The notes: generated by a model not told the origin, from the sequence alone. Shown: positions 8,022 to 16,819, counted from the stretch's first letter. The stretch is 64,000 nt of DNA from Corynebacterium mendelii (GCF_017307055.1 NZ_JAFLEQ010000003.1:181747-245746), one strand, 5' to 3'. Numbers and translations: made by a program.

Positions 8022-9254
8022 ATGCTGCGACACCGTTTTGAACCCCGGCCCGGCTGGCAGACCACCATCGCCGAAGAGGGCCTGACCTACGATCTGGATT
8101 CCCCGGCCGATACCGAGCACTACTGGAACGAAACCCACGCCTACCTGTTCACCGAGAAGCAGATCGCCTCCATTGCAAAGCAGTGCGAGGAACTGTACTG
8201 GATGTGTCTGGAGGCGTCCTCCCGGATTCTCGACCGCCGCTACGGCGATCCCGGGGTTCCGGAAGAAGCCATCGATTTCGCCAAAGCCTCCTATGACGCC
8301 GGCGATATTCACCTGTATTCGCGTTTCGACGTCATCTACAACCCGGAGGAAGACCAGATCAAACTGCTGGAATACAACTCCGACACACCCACCGCGGTGG
8401 TCGAGTCGGCGGTCTGCCAGCAGTCGTGGATCGCCGACAAACCCGGGCTGCGTGACACCGGGCAGCTGGGGTCGATGCTGGTGGATAAATTCCGCCAGAT
8501 TCTCGACCAGTCCGACTCCCCCCAGCTGCACCTGGCCCATGTCGACGATGAACTCGATGAGCTGGCCGAAGACCGGATGAACGTGGCGGTGCTCGCGCAT
8601 GCGGCCAGATTGGCCGGCTGGCATGTCAAGGTCATCCCGCTGTCGGAGATATTCTGGGATGAGGACAAGGGCCTGTGGCTGGACGGCTCCGACGACCAGA
8701 TCACAAACCTCTACAAGCTCTACCCGTGGGAGGACCTGGTCACCGACAATGATTCCGGCTACGACCGGCTGCTGTTTGACCATGGGCGCGACATCCAGTG
8801 GATCAACCCCGCCTGGACGATGGGTTCATCCACCAAGCTGCTGCTGCCCGCGTTATGGGATGCGTTCCCGTCCCATCCCTCGCTTCTTCCCGCCCGGGTC
8901 GATGATCCCGGGGAGATGACCGACTGGGTGAAAAAACCCTTCTTCGGCCGGGAAGGCGACGGCATTACCGTCAACGCACCGACTTTCGGGGTGACCGCCG
9001 ACACCAACCGCCCCGACGACTCCGGCTTCAATGTTTTCGAGGATCTGGGCCGCTACGCCTTCCAGCAGTACTGCCCGCCGTTTGCGTTCGAAGGGGAGGA
9101 CCACCGGATCAATCTGCCGGTAATCGGCTGCTGGATGGTCGGCTCGGCATTCGCCGGTCTGGCAATCCGCGAATCCTCCAGGATCATCACCGATGACCAG
9201 GCTCGTTTTGTGCCCGCGGCCATCATGGAGGAGGGATACCTTGACCGGCTGTGA
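8022..9254 (+). CDS. Glutathionylspermidine synthase-family (YgiC-type) ATP-grasp protein
   Basis: 410 residues; ATG 8022 has AAGG upstream and gives the family N-terminus. Recognisable segments are the substrate-side region RFDVIYNPEEDQIKLLEYNSDTP (split here as RFDVIYNP and LLEYNSDTPT), the ATP-grasp region KLLLPALWDAFP, the lysine/glycine loop VKKPFFGREGDGI, and the C-terminal GCWMVGSAFAGLAIRESS. The family contains the synthetase domain of E. coli Gsp plus many proteins, like YgiC and YjfC, with no amidase domain and unknown substrates. Actinobacteria make mycothiol rather than glutathione, so the acceptor here is probably not glutathione. It presumably ligates an amine or peptide with ATP in the cytoplasm. 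Partner of the upstream lipoprotein. Confidence 0.85.
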   Translation: MLRHRFEPRPGWQTTIAEEGLTYDLDSPADTEHYWNETHAYLFTEKQIASIAKQCEELYWMCLEASSRILDRRYGDPGVPEEAIDFAKASYDAGDIHLYSRFDVIYNPEEDQIKLLEYNSDTPTAVVESAVCQQSWIADKPGLRDTGQLGSMLVDKFRQILDQSDSPQLHLAHVDDELDELAEDRMNVAVLAHAARLAGWHVKVIPLSEIFWDEDKGLWLDGSDDQITNLYKLYPWEDLVTDNDSGYDRLLFDHGRDIQWINPAWTMGSSTKLLLPALWDAFPSHPSLLPARVDDPGEMTDWVKKPFFGREGDGITVNAPTFGVTADTNRPDDSGFNVFEDLGRYAFQQYCPPFAFEGEDHRINLPVIGCWMVGSAFAGLAIRESSRIITDDQARFVPAAIMEEGYLDRL

Positions 9255-9294
9255 ACCCGCCGCGGGGTAGCTCAGCGTAGCGGAAGCCGCGGCT

Positions 9295-9555
9295 TTGCCC
9301 GGGCTGGACGACCAACGGGTGGTTGCCCTGCTGGAATCCGGTGACCTTCGCGCCAGCCACGATGGTTCCCGCTGGCAGATCACCGCCACGGCCCTGGCTG
9401 AGTGGAACAACCGCCGCACCCCGCGGTTGACCACTCTGGCGCAGGCACTGGCCACCCCCGGTGGCATGGCCCGTTTCACCGCCGGGCAGGTGGCCCGCTA
9501 CCTCGATGATGAGGTGGTTAGCCCGGCCAGCCGACCGCCCGAAACGACGCTCTAA
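9295..9555 (+). CDS. Short excisionase-like HTH protein, possibly a gene remnant
   Basis: 86 residues from TTG 9295. The frame is open back to a TAG at 9268, and translation from 9271 gives LSVAEAAALPGLDDQRVVALL, the N-terminal helix pattern of MerR/excisionase-type HTH domains, continued by LESGDLRASHDGSRWQITATALAEW. So the conserved domain begins before any usable ATG or GTG. Either TTG 9295 is the start, trimming the first helix, or an upstream mutation has removed the start codon. The C-terminal 40 residues (FTAGQVARYLDDEV) are not recognised. It lies 40 nt after the ATP-grasp gene, co-directional. Function unknown; DNA binding is inferred from the fold pattern. Confidence 0.45.
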   Translation: MPGLDDQRVVALLESGDLRASHDGSRWQITATALAEWNNRRTPRLTTLAQALATPGGMARFTAGQVARYLDDEVVSPASRPPETTL

Positions 9556-9868
9556 GTTGCCCCCGGCTGCCGGATGCTGCTAGTGTTTTTCGGGTTGTCC
9601 CTGCCGGATCATGTGTATCGGCGCCCCGCAACGGATGGGCACATCCGGCGGTCTGCTGCACACTATGTCACACTATGTCCGGCACAACCATGAAAAAGGG
9701 ACAGCTTTTCCTGCGTATCACCGCAATCGACCACGGTCGAACGGTGGTCACGCGCAGGGTAACCAATCCAAGGGTTGAACCGGCCTGGAGATGTCAGCCG
9801 CGATGCGGAGGGTTTTTCCGGGTGCCTGTACTGCCCAGTGACCGACACTACGAAAAGGAGCCATCACC
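9556..9868 (+). other. rpsP upstream region without a gene
   Basis: No gene supported. Contains an imperfect direct repeat of CACTATGTC (about 9661-9679) and a 6-bp inverted repeat (9729-9734 with 9744-9749), possible operator or leader structure. The rpsP ribosome-binding site AAAGGAG ends at 9860. Confidence 0.4.
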
Positions 9869-10381
9869 ATGGCCGTCAAAATCAAGCTTCAGCGTATCGG
9901 CAAGATCCGCACCCCGCACTACCGCGTCGTCATCGCCGATGCCCGCACCCGCCGTTCCGGCAAGGTCATCGAAAACATCGGTGTCTACGAGCCGAAATCG
10001 GAACCGTCCGTCATCAAGATCGATTCCGAGCGCGCCCAGTACTGGCTGGGAGTCGGCGCCCAGCCGACCGAACCGGTTCTGGCTCTGCTGAAGATCACCG
10101 GTGACTGGCAGAAGTACAAGGGCCTGCCCGGTGCCGAAGGCACCCTGAAGGTTGCGGAACCCAAGCCCACCAAGCTGGATCTGTTCAACCAGGCTCTTGA
10201 AGAAGCCAACAAGGGACCCTCCGTCGAGGCGTTCACCGAAAAGAAGAAGAAGGCCAAGGAAGAAAAGGCCAAGAAGGAAGAAGCCGCCAAGAAGGCCGCC
10301 GCCGAGGAAGCCAAGAAGGCTGACGAGGCTGCCGAGAAGGCTGAAGCCGACGAGGCCAAGGCCGAGGAAGCATCCGAATAG
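9869..10381 (+). CDS. rpsP: 30S ribosomal protein S16
   Basis: 170 residues; ATG 9869 sits 8 nt after a strong AAAGGAG. The first ~90 residues are S16 ([53 protein letters not shown]). S16 binds 16S rRNA early in 30S assembly. Typical bacterial S16 is about 80-90 residues. Here, as in other actinobacteria, a long Lys/Glu/Ala tail (about 120-170, repeated [29 protein letters not shown] patterns) is added, which would form a charged helix or stay unstructured on the ribosome surface. It is followed by a terminator, so it may be cut off from rimM-trmD, unlike the single rpsP-rimM-trmD-rplS operon of E. coli. Confidence 0.97.
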   Translation: MAVKIKLQRIGKIRTPHYRVVIADARTRRSGKVIENIGVYEPKSEPSVIKIDSERAQYWLGVGAQPTEPVLALLKITGDWQKYKGLPGAEGTLKVAEPKPTKLDLFNQALEEANKGPSVEAFTEKKKKAKEEKAKKEEAAKKAAAEEAKKADEAAEKAEADEAKAEEASE

Positions 10382-10450
10382 GATTGCCCCCGTCCTCTCT
10401 TTTCCCGCCGCGGCGGTCCGGTTGACCGGACCTGTTCTAAGCGGGGCATT

Positions 10451-10506
10451 AACGGGTCCCGACACCCGGCGGCGCTGCCGGCCGGAAAGGGGACCCGTTC
10501 ATTGTT
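10451..10506 (+). terminator. Terminator downstream of rpsP
   Basis: A 10-bp perfect stem (10451-10460 with 10490-10499), holding an inner GC hairpin in its loop, is followed by a T-rich stretch to about 10508. Confidence 0.7.
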
Positions 10507-10533
10507 TTTGCCTCCATGGTTGACCCATCGGTG

Positions 10534-10625
10534 TGATATAAACCACCTTCTTTGTCGGCTGTGTCCGTCACACCCTGCCACATCCCCGGCTGATCCCGGT
10601 ACTGAAAGGATCAGCCGGGGATTGT
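10534..10625 (+). ncRNA. Candidate small RNA with own promoter and terminator
   Basis: An extended -10 (TGA followed by TATAAA, 10534-10542) lies between the rpsP terminator and cutC. About 40 nt on is a perfect 15-bp hairpin (10582-10596 with 10608-10622, 11-nt loop) followed by a weakly T-rich sequence. A transcript of about 75 nt starting near 10549 would fit. No reading frame of note lies between. It could equally be a tandem terminator plus the cutC promoter. Seen: promoter box and hairpin; inferred: the RNA. Confidence 0.3.
10582..10622 (+). terminator. 15-bp hairpin between rpsP and cutC
   Basis: The perfect stem 10582-10596/10608-10622 is GC-rich and followed by TGTTGTGT. It probably acts as a second terminator insulating cutC from upstream transcription. 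Confidence 0.6.
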
Positions 10626-10940
10626 TGTGTCTGTGTCGGACACAGCCCGCCAGCCGCAGGCGCCACGTCGGCAGCGGCAACCGGCAGGTTGGCTTTTTTC
10701 TTCCGCCACCGCTTCCGCCACCGCCCGGGCTGTCACAGGCCCCGCCCGAGCAGGTGGGGTGGCCACAGGCGGGATCTGTGCCTGCTCCAAAGCCGCGGGA
10801 TGCCACCGTCACCGGTGCACGGTCGGCGGCTTGTCGTGTTTTTCCACCCGCCGGGGCTTGGGGTGGGCCACAATGGAAGGCGGGGCGTGGGCGAGATGCC
10901 CCGGATAGTCGACAACCCCAGTGGAGAGGATTTTTTAAAA

Positions 10941-11669
10941 ATGGGATCGTTCAGGACGAAACTGGAGGTGGCGGTGCAGGACGCCGCCGGTGCCAGGGTA
11001 GCCAAACAAGCCGGTGCCGACCGGGTGGAGCTGGCCGCGGCGCTGGCGCTGACCGGCGGGCTGACCCCGACACTGCCGGTGGTCAAAGCAGCCGTGGCCA
11101 CCGGTATTGATGTGCATGTTCTCATCCGGTGCCGGCCCGGCGGCTTCATCTACACCGACGAAGAGATCGCGATCATGTGCCAGGAGATCACCGATTGTGT
11201 TGACGCGGGCTGCGCCGGTGTGGTCTGTGGGGCGGCCAGCCCGGACGGCACGGTGAATATTGCCGCCATGGGTGCCATGGTTGCCGCGGCCCGGGGACTT
11301 GATGTGACCGTCCACCGGGTCATCGACACCGTCGACGACCGGCTGGCGGCCATTGATGCGGTCGCCGATATCGGGGTGGCCCGGATTCTCACCTCTGCCG
11401 GGGCGGCCGGGGCCTGCGATGATCCACAGGCCATGGCCGAGATGGTCGCGCGGGCCAACCGCCACGGCATCGGTATCCAGGCCGGCGGGTCGATCCGCCC
11501 GGCCACTGTTGGGGCACTCAAAGACACCGGTATCTGCGCGGTGCATGCCTCCTGTTCCGGTCAGGGACCCGATACCGGCCCGACAGGCCCGGGCGGTGGA
11601 TCGGTGAGTACCACCATCACCGACGCTGCGGCAGTACGGGAACTCGCCGAGATCGTCCACTCCTGGTAA
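10941..11669 (+). CDS. cutC: CutC family protein
   Basis: 242 residues from ATG 10941, preceded by GGAGAGGA at the right distance; the frame extends upstream but without conserved sequence. CutC is a TIM-barrel family originally linked to copper homeostasis in E. coli, with its biochemical role still unsettled. Family signatures are visible: LEVAVQDAAGARVAKQAGADRVEL near the N-terminus, RCRPGGFIYTDEE (the 'RPRxGxFxYs' block), VCGAASPDGTVN, VHRVIDTVDD, RILTSAGA and IQAGGSIRPATV. Thus the standard 'RPR' arginine pair appears as RCR. Cytoplasmic. It is intercalated between rpsP and rimM, with its own upstream region. The next gene begins 100 nt downstream. Confidence 0.85.
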   Translation: MGSFRTKLEVAVQDAAGARVAKQAGADRVELAAALALTGGLTPTLPVVKAAVATGIDVHVLIRCRPGGFIYTDEEIAIMCQEITDCVDAGCAGVVCGAASPDGTVNIAAMGAMVAAARGLDVTVHRVIDTVDDRLAAIDAVADIGVARILTSAGAAGACDDPQAMAEMVARANRHGIGIQAGGSIRPATVGALKDTGICAVHASCSGQGPDTGPTGPGGGSVSTTITDAAAVRELAEIVHSW

Positions 11670-11755
11670 AAAGCCGCGGCGAAGAAAAAGCAACACACAA
11701 AAACACGCGGCTGCGGCCCCGGGGTGCGGGTGGCGTCCTGGGCCGGGCCAGCGGC

Positions 11756-11770
11756 TAAGCTTTTGCCCCA
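11756..11770 (+). promoter_or_regulatory. Possible leaderless promoter of rimM
   Basis: TAAGCT (11756-11761) lies 8 nt before the rimM ATG, and no Shine-Dalgarno sequence is present, which suggests transcription starting at or next to the start codon. Confidence 0.4.
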
Positions 11771-12276
11771 TGGATGTCAGAATCGGCCGAGTTGTTAAAT
11801 CACACGGCATCAAAGGTGAGGTGGTGGTTGACGCGACCACCGACGCCCCGGAAATCCGTTTCGCCCCCGGGAGCGTACTGACCGGCAGACAGGGTGGGTC
11901 CACCACCGAGCTGACGGTGGCATCGGTGCGGGAACACAAAAACCGTCTGCTGGTCTTATTCGAGGAGATCACCGACCGCACCCGGGCCGACCGGCTGCGC
12001 GGCATGGTGTTCGACGCGCCGCCACTGGACGACGACAGCGGTGAGGAAGGCTTCTACGACCACGAGCTTCAGGGCCTGGATGTCATCTGTGACGGCGCGA
12101 CAATCGGCACTGTCACCGGGACTGTGACCGGTCCCGGCGGCACGCTGCTGGAAGTTGGGATCACAGACACCGGCAAACAGGTGCTGGTTCCCTTCGTCCA
12201 CGCCATTGTCCCCACCGTGGATGTGGCCGGGCACAGCGTGACCATCACCCCGCCGGAGGGCCTGCTGGATCTGTGA
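11770..12276 (+). CDS. rimM: Ribosome maturation factor RimM
   Basis: 168 residues, the usual length. RimM binds S19 and assists maturation of the 30S head. N-terminal RimM domain: VRIGRVVKSHGIKGEVVVD (the conserved GxxGxxGEV pattern) and later FEEITDRTRADRLRGMVF. The C-terminal PRC-barrel begins near residue 95 with GFYDHELQGLDVICDG and ends VPFVHAIVPTVD. It precedes trmD by 138 nt, the usual order. No ribosome-binding site is seen; see the possible leaderless promoter at 11756. Confidence 0.95.
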   Translation: MDVRIGRVVKSHGIKGEVVVDATTDAPEIRFAPGSVLTGRQGGSTTELTVASVREHKNRLLVLFEEITDRTRADRLRGMVFDAPPLDDDSGEEGFYDHELQGLDVICDGATIGTVTGTVTGPGGTLLEVGITDTGKQVLVPFVHAIVPTVDVAGHSVTITPPEGLLDL

Positions 12277-12414
12277 GACAAACACTTCCCCCCTTTGAAA
12301 AAACCCGTCCCGCACGGTTGCTGCCGGTTTTCCCCGGGGGGATCACCCACCCGTTGCTACTCCGGCCGCGGCACACGGCAAACCACCACAACCAGTTGAA
12401 AACACCCCATCCCC

Positions 12415-13326
12415 ATGCGCATTGACGTCGTCACCATTTTCCCCGGCTATTTCGAGCCGCTGCGCCACGCACTGGTGGCCAAAGCAGTGGAGAAAAACCT
12501 CCTTGAGGTCTACATCCACAATCTTCGCCAGTGGGCCACCGGCAACCACAAATCCGTCGATGATTCCCCCTGCGGCGGTGGACCGGGCATGGTGATGACC
12601 CCGACGGTGTGGGGTCCGGCGCTCGACGATGTGGCAGCCGGAACCGGCCCTGTGTCCACCGCCTGCCGGTTGACCTCAGCGGCACCGCACGCCAATAAAC
12701 CGCGTCACGATGATCTTTCCGGCACCGGTTTTTCCGGCTACACCGACACCGCCTGGATTGATCCGGCCCGCGGTGAAGCACCCTGTGACGGGGACAAACC
12801 CGTCCTGGTGGTTCCCACTCCGGCGGGCAGTCCCTTCACCCAGGAGCAGGCCAGACAGCTGGCGGCCGAGAAACACCTGGTGTTTGCCTGCGGGCGCTAC
12901 GAAGGCATCGACCAGCGGGTCATTGATGAGGCCGCCGCACGCTACCGGGTGCGGGAGGTCTCCATCGGCGACTATGTTCTCATCGGCGGGGAAGTGGCGG
13001 TGCTGGTCATCGCCGAGGCCGTGGTCCGCCTGATCCCCGGGGTGCTGGGCAATGCCACCTCGCATGAGCAGGACAGTTTCTCCGACGGCCTGGTGGAAGG
13101 GCCCTGCTACACCAAACCCGCCCGGTGGCGGGGACGGGACGTACCCGAGGTGTTGTTGAGCGGAAATCACGCACTCATCGACACCTGGCGGCGCGAACAG
13201 TCACTGCGCCGCACACTGTCGGTGCGCCCTGACATCATCGACCGGCTGGCCGATGACAATGCACTGTCGACCGACGATCTGGAATATCTGGCGCAGCTGG
13301 CAGATGATGCCGAACACCACAGCTGA
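12415..13326 (+). CDS. trmD: tRNA (guanine-N1)-methyltransferase TrmD
   Basis: 303 residues; makes m1G37 in tRNAs and prevents frameshifting. Family motifs: MRIDVVTIFPGYFEPL at the start, DDSPCGGGPGMVM, the deep trefoil-knot SAM site LVFACGRYEGIDQRV and IGDYVLIGGEVAVLVI, and the C-terminal RPDIIDRL. It is longer than E. coli TrmD (255) because of a roughly 50-residue insertion after residue 75 (VAAGTGPVSTACRL through DTAWIDPARGEA) before the conserved LVVPTPAGSPFTQ. From memory, insertions here are common in corynebacteria. Start ATG 12415 lacks a clear ribosome-binding site. Confidence 0.96.
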   Translation: MRIDVVTIFPGYFEPLRHALVAKAVEKNLLEVYIHNLRQWATGNHKSVDDSPCGGGPGMVMTPTVWGPALDDVAAGTGPVSTACRLTSAAPHANKPRHDDLSGTGFSGYTDTAWIDPARGEAPCDGDKPVLVVPTPAGSPFTQEQARQLAAEKHLVFACGRYEGIDQRVIDEAAARYRVREVSIGDYVLIGGEVAVLVIAEAVVRLIPGVLGNATSHEQDSFSDGLVEGPCYTKPARWRGRDVPEVLLSGNHALIDTWRREQSLRRTLSVRPDIIDRLADDNALSTDDLEYLAQLADDAEHHS

Positions 13327-13351
13327 GCGCGCACAGGTGCACAATGGGGAT

Positions 13352-13726
13352 ATGGACAGGGAAGTTTCCACAGACATCAATGTGCTGATCACCCCCGGCG
13401 AGTGGGCGGCAGTCGCGAAAGATTTGGTCTCCCGGCTTGAGCAGCGGGGCATACACGGGGCAACCGTGGACGCGGAAGAAATCTCACTGTCGTGTGAGCC
13501 GGACAATATGCTGGTCACCCAGTACGAGCAGCAGCAGGGCCATTCCCCGGTTGCGGAAGTGCTGCACAGGGTGGTCATCAACGGCCGGTCAACGTTGACT
13601 CCGCGGCAGCTCACCGCCGCGGTGGTGGCCTGTTTGCCGGAGGACATCTACTGGTACGGCACCTCCCATGAGGGGCGTACCGAACCGGGTGGCCGGGCAG
13701 CCTGCGACTGGAATCCGGATCGCTGA
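13352..13726 (+). CDS. Hypothetical protein downstream of trmD
   Basis: 124 residues from ATG 13352 (GGGG just before); an upstream GTG at 13337 is possible. Not recognised. The protein is acidic, without signal peptide or membrane span: MDREVSTDINVLITPGEW, then a predicted alternating helix/strand pattern (VAKDLVSRLEQRG, HRVVINGRSTLTPRQLTAAVV), and a polar C-terminus with two Cys. The composition and third-base GC fit a real gene rather than a shadow. It begins 25 nt after trmD and could be translated from the same transcript. It converges with the DUF1648 gene at 13806. Confidence 0.55.
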   Translation: MDREVSTDINVLITPGEWAAVAKDLVSRLEQRGIHGATVDAEEISLSCEPDNMLVTQYEQQQGHSPVAEVLHRVVINGRSTLTPRQLTAAVVACLPEDIYWYGTSHEGRTEPGGRAACDWNPDR

Positions 13727-13805
13727 CTGCTTCTTGTGCCATCGGGTGCCTGCCGCATGCACTTTGCGGCATCTGTCACCGGCGGTGCCGGCCGCAGGGA
13801 TTTTT

Positions 13806-14252
13806 CTAGCGGGCATCCCGTCTGACCGGGGGGCCGGCCAGCCAGGCGGCCAATAGTCCCACCACACATCCCCCGGCACCCCACACAAGAATCTGGGCGA
13901 CCGGCAATGTGACTGTGTGCGGGTCAGTGGCCGCGGCATTGATCGACGCCACCTTGACCATGATCCCACCCATCAGCGTTGCGACAGCGGTATTGATGCC
14001 CACCAGGCCACGGTTGACGGTGCCGCCCAAAAACCCCATGCCCACAGCCAACGCCAGGGCAATGGCGAACAGCAGCAGCGTGTAGGGCAGCGCCGCCCCG
14101 AAGCCGTCGGGCTGGCCGTGCACATTGAAATGGACGGCGATCTCGTCGGGCATCGACGGAACCTTCAGTAGGGAGTAGATGCCGCAGACAAGGGCAATCA
14201 CGGTGGGCACACCGATGGCGACGGTGCGAAACCTGGTGGCGTTGGGTTGCAT
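13806..14252 (-). CDS. DUF1648 domain membrane protein
   Basis: 148 residues from ATG 14252, with AAGGA five nt upstream. Four hydrophobic spans. The DUF1648 motif is clear between spans 1 and 2: PDEIAVHFNVHGQPDGFG, matching the family's 'P..IP.HFN..G.PD.w' pattern. DUF1648 proteins are small integral membrane proteins; some (SdpI) give immunity to a peptide toxin, others have no known role. No toxin gene is visible nearby. It diverges from tex, with 233 nt between the starts. Confidence 0.75.
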   Translation of the reverse strand: MQPNATRFRTVAIGVPTVIALVCGIYSLLKVPSMPDEIAVHFNVHGQPDGFGAALPYTLLLFAIALALAVGMGFLGGTVNRGLVGINTAVATLMGGIMVKVASINAAATDPHTVTLPVAQILVWGAGGCVVGLLAAWLAGPPVRRDAR

Positions 14253-14472
14253 GGTTCCTTCGAAAAAGAAAATCGTATCCGGGACAAGCTGTCGGCGCCT
14301 GACACGCCGCATCCGTTGTGTTCCCAAGTGTAGGTGCACCGGGCACACCGGTGTGGGCAAAACACCGCAAAACATCCGCCCGCCCGGCTGTGCCCGGACC
14401 AGTCGGCGCCCACACCCTGTGCCGGTGTTGTGTGCCCCCCGGCCCGCTGTCGGGCTTGTTCTGTCGCGCCCC

Positions 14473-14486
14473 TATAGTGGGGCGGG
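14473..14486 (+). promoter_or_regulatory. Leaderless promoter of tex
   Basis: TATAGT (14473-14478) is 7 nt upstream of GTG 14486, and no ribosome-binding site precedes the codon. This spacing places the transcription start at the GTG itself, which also decides the start codon. Confidence 0.6.
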
Positions 14487-16819
14487 TGATTTCTTCGACC
14501 ATCGCCCGCGAGTTGGGTGTCCCAGAAAACCATGTCCAGGCCGCGATTGATCTTCTTGACGAAGGCAACACCGTTCCGTTCATCGCCCGCTACCGGAAAG
14601 AAAAAACCGGTGGCCTTGACGACAGTCAACTGCGTGAACTCGACCAGCGCCTCAGCTATCTGCGGGAACTGGAAGACCGCAAGAACACAATCCTGGCGGC
14701 AATCGACGAGCAGGGAAAACTCACCGACGACCTGAAAGCCCTGATTGTCGGCTGCGAGACGAAAGCCCGCCTGGAAGATTTGTACCTGCCGTACAAAAAA
14801 CGCCGCAAAACCAAGGCGGACACCGCCCGTGAGGCCGGTCTGGAGCCGCTGGCTGATCTACTGATCGAACGCGGCGGCAGCGCCACCTTCACCGCCGAGA
14901 CGGCAGCCGGTGAAGCCGAAGCATTCATCTGCGAGGGTTTCGCGGAACCGAAGGCGGTCGTCGACGGTGCCCGGGCGATCATCATTGACCGTTTGGCCAC
15001 CGACGCCGATCTGGTGGGCGGGCTGCGTGACGACTTCTTTGCCAAGGGATCACTGACATCGTCCGTGGTGGAAGGAAAACAGCAGGAAGGACAGCGGTTT
15101 TCCGACTACTTCGACTATTCGGAGCCGTTTACCTCCATGCCCAGCCACCGGATTCTGGCGGTGCTGCGCGGGGAATCCGAAGGTGTGCTCACCGTGACCC
15201 TGTCCGGCGGGGATGACGAGATGTTCGTCTCGGGAATCGCCAACCACACCGGCTGGACGATGGAACCCGGCTCCTGGCTGCGTGATGCCGCCACCCGCGG
15301 CTGGCGCACCAAACTCGGTGTATCGGCCGGTTTGGATGCGCGGATGAAACTCAAGGACGTCGCCGAGGACGAAGCCCTGAAGGTCTTTGCCACCAACCTG
15401 CGCGATGTGCTGTTGGCAGCCCCCGCCGGACAAAGGGCAACCCTGGGCATTGACCCGGGCTACCGCAACGGCTGCAAATGCGCCGTGATCGGTAAAACCG
15501 GCACAGTGCTCGACACCGTCATTGTCTACCCGCACCAGCCGCAGAACCGTTTCGACGATGCGGTGAAGGTGTTGTCCTCCCTGGCCGCCACCCACCGGGT
15601 GGAACTTATTGCCGTCGGCAACGGCACCGCGTCACGGGAATCAGTGCAGCTGGCCGGAAAAGTCGCCGACCTTCTTGCCGCGGCAGGCGGTGAAAAACCG
15701 GTGGTGGTCACTGTCAGCGAATCCGGTGCCTCGGTGTATTCGGCCTCCAAACTTGCGGCGGAAGAATTCCCGGACATGGATGTCTCCCTGCGTGGTGCAG
15801 TCTCCATTGCCCGCAGGCTGCAGGACCCGTTGGCCGAGCTGGTCAAAATCGACCCGAAATCCATCGGTGTCGGCCAATACCAGCATGATGTCAACCAGAC
15901 CAATCTGGCCACCACCCTCGACGCCGTGGTCGAAGACGCCGTCAACGCGGTGGGGGTCGATTTGAATACCGCCTCGGCCGCCCTTCTCGGCCGGGTGGCC
16001 GGTATCAGCGCCACACTTGCCGGAAATATTGTGGCCCACCGCGACAGCAACGGGGCTTTCACCAGCCGTAAAGGACTGCTCGACGTGCAGCGACTGGGGC
16101 CGAAGGCCTTCGAGCAGTGCGCCGGCTTTTTGCGCATCAACGGCGGGGACAATCCTTTGGACCGCTCCGCCGTCCACCCGGAGGCCTACCCGGTGGTGGA
16201 AAAAATCGTCGCCGCCACAGGACTGACCATCGACCGGCTGATCGGCAACTCGCCGGTGCTGGCGAAACTGAAACCCGAAGATTTCGCCGATGACACCTTC
16301 GGTGTGCCCACCGTCACCGACATTATCGCCGAACTGGACAAACCCGGCCGGGATCCCCGCCCGGAATTTGTTACCGCCACCTTCAAAGAAGGCGTGGAGA
16401 AAATCTCCGATCTTCACCCCGGCATGATCCTGGAGGGAACAGTCACCAACGTCGCCGCTTTCGGTGCGTTCGTCGATGTGGGAGTCCACCAGGATGGCCT
16501 CGTGCATATCTCGGCGATGAAGAAAGGTTTTGTCGATGACCCGCACTCGGTGGTCAAATCCGGCGACATCGTCAAAGTCAAGGTCATGGATGTCGATGTC
16601 GACCGCAAACGCATTTCTCTGTCGCTGCGGCTGGATGACGATCCGGAAGAAACCGGCAGCGGAAAACCCCGCGGCAACCGCGACAAACAGTCCACTTCCG
16701 GCAGGCGCGGCAACCGGGGAAACAGCGGAGAACCCCGCGGCAACCAGCGCGGAAGTAAAACCCGGGCACCGAAGGGATCCATGGCTGATGCCCTGAGGCA
16801 AGCCGGTTTCGGTAAATAG
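14486..16819 (+). CDS. tex: Tex-family RNA-binding transcription accessory protein
   Basis: 777 residues from GTG 14486. Tex binds nucleic acid and is linked to transcription and stress or virulence phenotypes; its exact activity is unresolved. Order: N-terminal Tex helices (IARELGVPENHVQAAIDLL, FIARYRKEKTGGLDD), YqgF/RNase H-like domain (LGIDPGYRNGCKCAVIG at about residue 325), helix-hairpin-helix region (VAGISATLAGNIVAHRD, LLDVQRLGPKAFEQC), then an S1 domain (GMILEGTVTNVAAFGAFVDV). A C-terminal extension of about 50 residues is rich in Arg, Gly and Asn (KPRGNRDK, GNRGNSGEPRGN), likely to aid RNA binding. A strong hairpin follows. It forms the left border of the accessory island. Confidence 0.95.
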   Translation: MISSTIARELGVPENHVQAAIDLLDEGNTVPFIARYRKEKTGGLDDSQLRELDQRLSYLRELEDRKNTILAAIDEQGKLTDDLKALIVGCETKARLEDLYLPYKKRRKTKADTAREAGLEPLADLLIERGGSATFTAETAAGEAEAFICEGFAEPKAVVDGARAIIIDRLATDADLVGGLRDDFFAKGSLTSSVVEGKQQEGQRFSDYFDYSEPFTSMPSHRILAVLRGESEGVLTVTLSGGDDEMFVSGIANHTGWTMEPGSWLRDAATRGWRTKLGVSAGLDARMKLKDVAEDEALKVFATNLRDVLLAAPAGQRATLGIDPGYRNGCKCAVIGKTGTVLDTVIVYPHQPQNRFDDAVKVLSSLAATHRVELIAVGNGTASRESVQLAGKVADLLAAAGGEKPVVVTVSESGASVYSASKLAAEEFPDMDVSLRGAVSIARRLQDPLAELVKIDPKSIGVGQYQHDVNQTNLATTLDAVVEDAVNAVGVDLNTASAALLGRVAGISATLAGNIVAHRDSNGAFTSRKGLLDVQRLGPKAFEQCAGFLRINGGDNPLDRSAVHPEAYPVVEKIVAATGLTIDRLIGNSPVLAKLKPEDFADDTFGVPTVTDIIAELDKPGRDPRPEFVTATFKEGVEKISDLHPGMILEGTVTNVAAFGAFVDVGVHQDGLVHISAMKKGFVDDPHSVVKSGDIVKVKVMDVDVDRKRISLSLRLDDDPEETGSGKPRGNRDKQSTSGRRGNRGNSGEPRGNQRGSKTRAPKGSMADALRQAGFGK

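Noticed and set aside
9261-9300. tRNA-like stretch (GGGGTAGCTCAG) after the ATP-grasp gene
   Set aside because: No anticodon arm, T-loop (GTTCGA) or acceptor pairing follows; chance similarity to a D-arm.
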